From Ophioderma brevispina (lineage: Eukaryota; Echinodermata; Ophiuroidea; Amphilepidida; Ophiodermatidae): DNA of 64,000 nt. The stretch spans positions 1 to 64,000 of the forward strand of contig JAMKCH010002909.1 of NCBI GenBank assembly GCA_023653785.1, read 5' to 3'. Position 1 is the stretch's first letter; each line of letters begins with the position of its first letter. The position numbers were made by a program, and so were the translations under genes. Shown piece by piece: positions 57,212-64,000 of the stretch. Under the pieces are notes generated by a model. That model did not search any database and was not told where the DNA came from. It was given only the letters and a program-made list of their open reading frames with translations.

Positions 57212-57370
57212 ACTTTTAAACTTATGAAATTAATATTAAAGTTGTTAACACAAAATAAGGCATCTTTGTAACCGTGGAAAGCACACTGTCATCGTCCGTC
57301 GTCGTCATCATCATCATCATCATATCATCATTATCATCATCACATCATCATCATCATCATCTCATCATCC
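56948..57370. repeat. Microsatellites plus inverted tRNA-like half
   Basis: (TCG)n/(TCA)n runs lie at 56948-56990 and 57295-57370, and a poly-T tract of about 30 bases at about 57178-57207. 57003-57040 (TTGGCTTAGAGGCAAATATC, CGCCTTATAAGCGG) repeats the A-box and anticodon region of the 56.5 kb tRNA-like block on the opposite strand. Confidence 0.7.
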
Positions 57371-58570
57371 TCAGCATCTCTCCCATGAATTTCCCACTAC
57401 TGATTAATTCATGCCTATATTCATTATAACCACAAATGATGCGAGGTCGCCATGATGTTCTTCCCTTGGAGTTTTCTGCTATATTGCATAATCACGTGTA
57501 ATATCTTCCCCTGTAACATCTGAAGTTTATTATTATGCTTTTACTATTTAAGTTTTCATTTAGTATTTAACACCCATTAATTCAGAGCCTTTTCTGTCTA
57601 TAATGACGACTCCACTTTGAGCCCAATATGCTACGAGTACAGTTTTATTGACCACTCCCTAAGTTTACCGCTGATTTCATTTTCCCCATGCAATGACGTA
57701 ACCAATATGTTTATTTTATGGGACCTGAAATTTCGTTGTAATAGCTATATATTAAGATTTATGAAGGAAAATGTAAAATTAGATGATTTTTTTTTCACTT
57801 TGAAGACACAACTTAGCCAAAATGTGTTGGCACACGACTCTTCTTTTTGCCCCGATTATTTGCCTTGCCTTTGCCTTGCCCGCATTTCCTTAAACATATC
57901 TATAGGAAATCATGTCAATTTGGGTTGAGGAGGCTTGGAGCATTCTCATCCTGCACCTCCTCCCGCTATCCCCACCATCATGTTGTGGGTTCTTTTAGTG
58001 TGGCAAGAACAAAATTTTCAAGGATTCCACATTGTCCAGGGGGGAGAGGATGGCATTTTGAAGTAGTCCTATAAAAGTGTTCCAACCTTTTGGCTAGATG
58101 GTAGGAGTTTTTAAGCTATGTTATAGCATAATATAATGCAACTATCTGTACATGAGTATTTAAAAATGGTTTATATTTCCTCAGAAAAGAATTGACACTA
58201 AGTATTGCTCATCTTCTAATACCTTACCCTACCCAAAAACCCTGTAAAAATCCAATTCTTTCTCAATTTTAAATATGTCTGGAATTTCCCTGTGTTGATT
58301 GTGTGTCCGTGGATGTGTGTCATGTCTAATGCCTGTCTGTGCCCGTACTCTTTGTTGGCTGTCATCATGTTTGTAGGTTTGTGCCTACCTGTGGTGTGTG
58401 TGTGTGGTGTAAACAAATGTCAAAAAATCGACTTAACAAATTGAACAAATCTGTTTGCTCAGAGCAAGACCCAAGAAACCAATTGTTTGTCTTTATGTCT
58501 GTCCGGTCATTTTTGGTTAGTTTAATTCCGTTATCCCATGCCTCTGACTCTATGTGACCAATTTCAACCA
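57370..58570. other. Unassigned DNA
   Basis: Nothing was recognised. GT-rich sequence is present at 58290-58410. Confidence 0.35.
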
Positions 58571-58574
58571 AATT

Positions 58575-58640
58575 AGTCAGAAGAACCCTTGGTCCAAGGT
58601 TCATATAGGGTGTTCCCCGATTGGGCCAAATAGGAGGGGG
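58575..58640 (+). repeat. Single diverged unit of the ~150-bp satellite
   Basis: GTCAGAAGAACCCTTGGTCC, CATATAGGGTGTTC and GATTGGGCC follow the order of the 34.2-35.8 kb satellite. Confidence 0.6.
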
Positions 58641-59032
58641 GGGGTGAGGGTTCACATGGACCCAACATTTTGTTTTTGTGTGCAATTTTTTAATGGTCAA
58701 TCATTTTTGCCCAAATTTTTATGCAATTGCCTAAATATCAGTTGCGCATATTTTTTTGGCAAAAAATTCAAATCGGCCATGGCGTTATTATGCTAATTAG
58801 CGTAATTATTTTGGTGGCACTATTCAAAATTTGTTTTGGCCCTTAAATCGTACTCGAGTTAACTTAAAAAAAATCAGCTATGTAAATGTATTGATGATTT
58901 CCTATTATGAACCAAATTTTATGGAAAATGTCCTTCAGGAAAGTGTTGTTTCTTTTTGGTGGGCGAATTGGGTGCGCGTTGCAAAAGTTTTTGGACCGCT
59001 ATTTTGAATCCGTACAACTGATTTTCATTTTT

Positions 59033-60047
59033 GTGTCGCCTGCACTAAGGCAGGAAGACACATACGGATCACTTTGTCCACTGTAGTTGTCTGTTGTTGT
59101 TGTTGATGTCTGTTGATGTCTGTTGTGAAAAAGGGTTAACATTTGCATGTAATATCCACATGCTTTGATGGATTTAACCAAACTTGGGTCACAGGTGCAA
59201 CATGGCATCCCCCAATTGTTGATGAGGTCAAATGTCACATGCCAAGGTCAAAGGTCATGTGAGGTCAAGTTGTAACATAGTCTGAAAATGTAAAATTGAC
59301 CTCATTTGAAAAGTTGAAGTTAAATTGGAACCAAATTTGAATCATAGGTGTAACATGGGATCCCTAATTTGATGATTAGGTCAAAGGTCACATACCAAGG
59401 TCAAAGGTCATGTGAGGTCAAGTTGTAAAATGGGCTGAAAATGTAAAATTGACCTCATTTGAAAAGTTGACGTTCAATTGGAACCAAACTTGAATCATAG
59501 GTGCAGCATGGGATCCCTAATTTGTTGATTAGGTCAAAGGTCACATACCAAGGTCAAAGGTCATGTGAGGTCAAGTTGTAGAATGGGCTGAAAATGTAAG
59601 ATTGATCTCATTTGAAAAGTTGAAGTTAAATTGGAACCAAATTTGAATCATAGGTGTAACATGGGATCCCTAATTTGATTAGGTCAAAGGTCACATACCA
59701 AGGTCAAAGGTCATGAGAGGTCAAGTTGTAAAATGGGCTGAAAATGTAAAATTGACCTCATTTGAAAAGTTGACGTTCAATTGGAACCAAACTTGAATCA
59801 TAGGTGCAGCATGGGATCCCTAATTTGTTGATGAGGTCTAAGGTCACATACCAAGGTCAAAGGTCATGTGAGGTCAAGTTGTAGAATGGGCTGAAAATGT
59901 AAAATTGACCTCATTTGAAAAGTTGAAGTTCAATTGGAACCAATTACCAAACTTGAATCATAGGTGCAACATGGGATCCCTCATTTGTTGATGAGGTCAA
60001 AGGTCATGTTAGGCCTATGATTCACTAACCGCGACGGCAGGCGACAC
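59033..60047 (+). mobile_element. Intact GTGTCGCCTGC-TIR element with DR1 array
   Basis: A perfect 11-bp inverted terminal repeat (GTGTCGCCTGC at 59033-59043, GCAGGCGACAC at 60037-60047) bounds a 5' leader (59044-59177) and five to six head-to-tail units of about 152 bp, starting near 59178, 59331, 59483, 59637, 59787 and 59947. Each unit holds up to two AGGTCAAAGGTCA motifs (nine perfect copies counted), plus AGGTCAAGTTGTA and TTGACCTCATTTGAAAAG. There is no coding capacity. Internal tandem repeats within short TIRs suggest a non-autonomous DNA element. Confidence 0.75.
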
Positions 60048-60219
60048 AAGCGATCCGAGGACCGATGTATTTTTTCCCTGTTATGTGGTTGTTTTGATGT
60101 ACCCCATCAGTGACCAGAGTTTTGTTTAAAAATTCCAGAGGGGGGCCCCATGTGGACTCTCACCCACCCACCCCCCTTATACACAAACGGAGTGCCCAAG
60201 ACTCTTCATAAAACACTAT

Positions 60220-60620
60220 TTTAAAGGGCATTCTTTGAAAACCTATGAATTTGTTTTTCTGTCAGTGACAGATAAATTGCTATAATCACCCTCCATCTGG
60301 GATCAGAATATTCCACGGCCCCCAAACTCCATATCAGGTTTTAACAGGTTGGTTCAAATCATGTGCATTGAAACCAATTTCAGCTAGAGAATCACTCAAT
60401 CGCTGACTTGTGATCCATTATCTATGGGTCCACCGAGTCAGCGGGTGCAACACCCCATATACGGGGTTGTTAACAGATTGGGTCAAGCTCATGTGTGCCA
60501 ATTTAAAGGGTCATTTTGGCATGTTTTTGAAACTTTATAATTGTTTCTCTTTTCAGCCTAAACAATTGATCCGATTGCAGCCTACATGTAGCTTGGTCAG
60601 AAAAGCACTGACCCATGGTG
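60220..60620 (+). repeat. Diverged units of the ~150-bp satellite
   Basis: AAAGGGCATTCTTTGAAAAC, AAATTGCTATAATCAC and AACAGATTGGGTCAAGCTCA follow the 34.2-35.8 kb unit order in about two decayed copies. Confidence 0.6.
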
Positions 60621-61124
60621 TGTTTCAGAGAATGACACCACCTTGAACGGCACTTGTATGTGACCTTTTAACCCATCATACAAAATGTTACACATTGTTG
60701 GATCACAAAGCGGGGCAAGACTGTGGTTGAGAACCACCGTGTTCGTATTACCATCTTTTTTTTACCAAGTTAATTTGTATCATGGATTTTCCATTGTAAG
60801 TAAGTAAGGTGTCACAAAGACTGTCCTCTTTGAATACCCAGCACTTGCATAGGCTTCTGCATAATTGATGCTCTGGTTTTTTAGAGTAGAATCATATGTA
60901 TGCTTACTTTGGCACCCATCATTGCCAATTAAATACCAATTTTGCTTGCATGAATGTCAAAAATGGTCGAAAATCCCTTGATTTTGGAGATATGCTTACA
61001 ATTTATGTTAAAAATTAGCTCAGTTATAATGTCACTATGACGTCATATTGTTAAAACTTGATATATTTGTACTTTATTTGAAGAAAGGACATATGTAGCC
61101 ACACACAGATACCAAACAAGATGT

Positions 61125-61560
61125 TTGTCCCTTAATTACGAAAAAATCAGGAACCACCCCCCCCCCCTTGGTCATGAACGTAGTAGAAAAAACCTTGGTA
61201 AATTGGACAATACATCAGTCAACAAATGCCTGGCATTCTTGGGCATTCCTAAAGGAAAGAGAAAGGCTATAACCGATACAGCAGCCAAAATTGCACTCAG
61301 AGCGAGCTATGTCATCTGGCTCAGCAGAAGCTCAAAGGCATTCAGACAGATGGAGCTACAAGCAACTCCAGCATGCTCTGAGGGAAGTGGAATGGTTGAG
61401 CGCTCACAAAACCGGGTTTAACCCACCAAGGTCTGGTCCAGAGACCTCAGATTACACTAATCTAGACAAAGAGATACTGCATAAGGTGAATTTTCCCTAC
61501 TACGTCACCTTCACAGAGGGAGATATATCAGGAGTGCTTATCTTAAAACGGATAAACTAG
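61125..61560 (+). other. Two overlapping open frames, unassigned
   Basis: Frames 61125-61421 and 61291-61560 overlap in different phases. The first contains TDTAAKIALRA, faintly like the end of an RNase H domain in non-LTR elements; the second (YKQLQHALREVEWLSAHKT) is unrecognised. This may be a frameshifted retroelement or host exon. No function is assigned. Confidence 0.25.
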
Positions 61561-61639
61561 GTTCCGAAGGTGACAGCGCTGGTGTTCTACCAATGAACTT
61601 TTCCTCCTGGCCCCCCATGCGAGCATATTACTTTGGTGA

Positions 61640-61860
61640 AGGGTCTCAAGCTGCTTCATATACATGAGTCATGTGACCATACTACCTTGCATGTAGCAGA
61701 TACGAATTTTTGAAGATTTTTCTCATTAAGACTGGAAGTTCTCCTTAATGACCTTTGACCCCATGCCGACCACATTGTTGGGTCTCAAGCTGCTTCATAT
61801 GCATAAGTCATGTGACCATGCAGCTTTGCATGCAGCAGATATGAATTTTTGAAGATATTT
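61640..61860 (+). repeat. ~138-bp direct duplication
   Basis: GGGTCTCAAGCTGCTTCATA, AGTCATGTGACCAT, GCAGATA and GAATTTTTGAAGAT occur twice in the same order, offset by about 138 bases. Confidence 0.75.
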
Positions 61861-61869
61861 TTACATTAA

Positions 61870-64000
61870 AGGGATAAGCAGTGATAATGTGGGAGATTAA
61901 AAAAATGTGGAAATGCATTTTTGGCTTACGAAGTAAGTCTATAACAGAGTGCTGGGTGATAGATCAATATGTTCATCAAACTTTATTTCCAATTACGACA
62001 CAGTATGAAAACAAAACAGTGATATGGAGGAGTCGAGCAAAAGGTCTATAGGGCCCAAAACACTCACCCCCTTGGAATACATTAACACGCAAGAAACAGG
62101 GCATAACTATCAAGAAACGCACAGAAAGTGTTACACTTGTAACACTTGTAACACATTTCTTGTTAGACTAGTCAATACTCTTGGTTCACTGTAGGTGTCT
62201 GGTGACTCTTTGCATGCATTGTTAGTAGGGTCTCTACCTAGAAACAGGGAACCATTTTGGACATCAAGGTCAGTAACTGTCAAGTGTAAGTGTGTTGGCT
62301 GGATGTTGTGGTAATAGATAGCCAGGGTCACTTCAGACCCTGTCACCACTAGTTCTTTCATATAGCAATGCACTAGTAATTTTACACTAGTAGGTACAGG
62401 TAGGCAAAACATATGGATTTTGTCACACATGGAGTATGTTACCTCTTAAATTTAGAAAGTTTTCTTTGTATGACATTAAATATGTTCTTTTCTCCTTTGA
62501 TTGCCACTTCATCATTTTATGAATTTGTTGTGTTGCTACATGTGTGCATTTGTGGGTGTGTGCATGTGTTGTGTGGTGGTGTGAATTGGAAATTAAGGGT
62601 ACTGGTAAAAAATGTGGTAATACAAATTAAAAAATGTGGGATGGACAGCAAAACAATTAAATGACAGGTGGGGAGGGGCCTCACATTGGGAGGAAGTTTG
62701 GTTCTCACATTGGGAGAAGTATGGTTATGTACCGCCTATAAGTCCTCATTTTCAGGCTCTTTTTCAGTTCCAGTGACTCCCATTTTAGAACCATTTCATT
62801 TTTCCAGAGACCATACTTTCCATGTCCCAAACCCATATTCTACCAAATTTTTCTTCAAAACTCCTCAAAAAGTGCTAGAAATAGAGGGAGATCGCAGCTT
62901 ATTTCTGAAATTTCTGACAACCTAGTTTCGGAGACCCCATTTTTGTGGCTCAACTCAATTGCCCCCCCCGTTACAGGTTTATTAAGAAAGCCAAAATGAA
63001 AAAAAAAACAAAGACCAAAAGTTGCAGCAGATCATGTACTGACAAAAATTTATAAGTACATCAGTTTGACAGGCTCAGTGAATTTTTTTTTTTTTTTTAA
63101 ATACTTTTCATGAATCTGTGTTTGACAGGTGGGAAGGTTTTCCTAAAAAAAATGGTTGCTTGGGTAGTAATGGTGGGCTGACAGGAAGGGGAATGCCTAT
63201 ACAAATGAAATGTAGCTTCATAAAATAGATCAGGGTTTAATAAACTCTGGACCTTCTGACGTGGGAGTCGTTTTGCTTCTGCAATTAGGGAATTGAAAAA
63301 TGGGAAGATGTAAATGGAAGAAAGTTCATTTTTCTTCCAAAGTTGTAATAAAGTGTGAGAAAACAGCGTTAATGGTACTGTAAGTAATTTCTGTTACTAA
63401 TCTCCCTGGCCTGGGCCATACAACAAGCCCTTCCTATTCATCAATGTCAATCTAAATTTTACGTTTAATCCCTGATTACCACCTTAAGCAATAAATTGTG
63501 CTAAAATTATTTTTTTTAAACCTATATTCGTTAGTCTTGTAGCGTTTTGCTGCCCATGGTTGATGGAGTACTGAATCAGTGGTTGACAGGACAAAAGTCA
63601 GTATCCATGGTGGTGGTGGGTTGTTGGTGCTGGTGGGGGTAGTCAGGTAATTGAGGATAAGGAGAAAGGGGGGGGGGGAGCGGGGCGGGGGCCAACGTGG
63701 CCTCGCCCAGGCGTACTAACCTGCGACCACTATTTGCTTTACGTCGCCCAAATCCCGTCTTCTCATTCCAGTTTACTTGCAATGCCACGCCCCCATTACG
63801 AAAGCACACTCCGGGAGAAGACCAATTAATGGAGTAGTGGCACCAGGGGGATTCAAGTTTTTTTTTTATGCCAGTAGTAGGCCACACACATTTAATTTGG
63901 AGCCATTTTACCATATTTTGTGTTTTTTTTATTTACTGAGGAGAGAGTTGCATTTTTAGACAAACACAGAAATGATAAGATTCCCAAGTGATCCAAAATC
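61870..64000. other. Unassigned DNA to window end
   Basis: No gene was recognised. A short CTTGTAACA repeat lies at 62128-62152, a CTCACATTGGGAG pair at 62680-62720, and G-rich runs at 63668-63690. The frame at 62131-62430 (-) is open for 99 codons without a recognised motif. Confidence 0.35.

Noticed and set aside
61125..61421. RNase H C-terminus of a non-LTR element (TDTAAKIAL)
   Set aside because: Only one short stretch resembles the motif; the catalytic residues upstream are absent and a different frame stays open over the same DNA.
62131..62430. 99-codon minus frame
   Set aside because: No recognisable domain; the length is within chance for 64 kb of AT-rich DNA.

Overview
This window looks like repeat-dominated, gene-poor DNA from an animal nuclear genome. 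It is AT-rich, has no long open reading frame, and is packed with foldback and miniature inverted-repeat transposons, diverged satellites, tRNA-like SINE heads, non-LTR fragments and a Penelope-like element (PLE). Hammerhead-bearing PLEs, TTAA MITEs, purine-rich repeats starting GGCGTAACCA and arrays of AGGTCAAAGGTCA suggest a marine invertebrate. An ambulacrarian or another invertebrate deuterostome is my guess, not something the sequence proves. No intact protein-coding gene could be recognised; one possible signal-peptide first exon (5234-5272) is the only host-gene candidate.

Layout. 0-7.7 kb: unassigned DNA with two strong hairpins (3.9 and 4.6 kb) and two oppositely oriented GAGTTTGTA minisatellites (5.4 and 7.2 kb). 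7.75-13.55 kb: a diverged satellite rich in CCAAGATGGCGGC, interrupted by an 0.84 kb foldback and by a 3.02 kb foldback element with arms of about 1 kb, which itself carries a TTAA MITE and a purine/poly-A element. 13.5-16.1 kb: two inverted MITE copies in TA microsatellite, a foldback with a 79-bp inverted copy of upstream sequence, and a 1.59 kb TIR element. 17.9-20.1 kb: two decayed PLE copies head to head, each ending in a pLTR-like repeat with a hammerhead ribozyme fold. 20.8-25.0 kb: a 2.08 kb tandem duplication whose copies differ mainly by small indels. 25-33 kb: TTAA MITE, a non-LTR RT fragment, a MITE with perfect 31-bp arms, and a duplicated tRNA-like block.

33-45 kb: a GGCACCGG-TIR element, a ~150-bp satellite (34.2-35.8), foldbacks, a second non-LTR RT remnant (39.3), and a third TTAA MITE with an uninserted sister site nearby. 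45-53.4 kb: about 8 kb lying between the two halves of a GTGTCGCCTGC-TIR element, including a 2 kb G-rich/TGACC higher-order satellite. 53.4-64 kb: a second GGCACCGG element, tRNA-like blocks, microsatellites, an intact GTGTCGCCTGC element with 5-6 units carrying DR1-type nuclear-receptor motifs, and unassigned DNA.

The parts do not form a pathway. The most informative locus is the inverted PLE pair with its ribozymes. The most unusual general feature is that several unrelated repeat families carry GGTCAAAGGTCA. Frequent single-base indels in duplicated segments suggest either old decay or residual long-read consensus error, so frameshifts should be interpreted cautiously.
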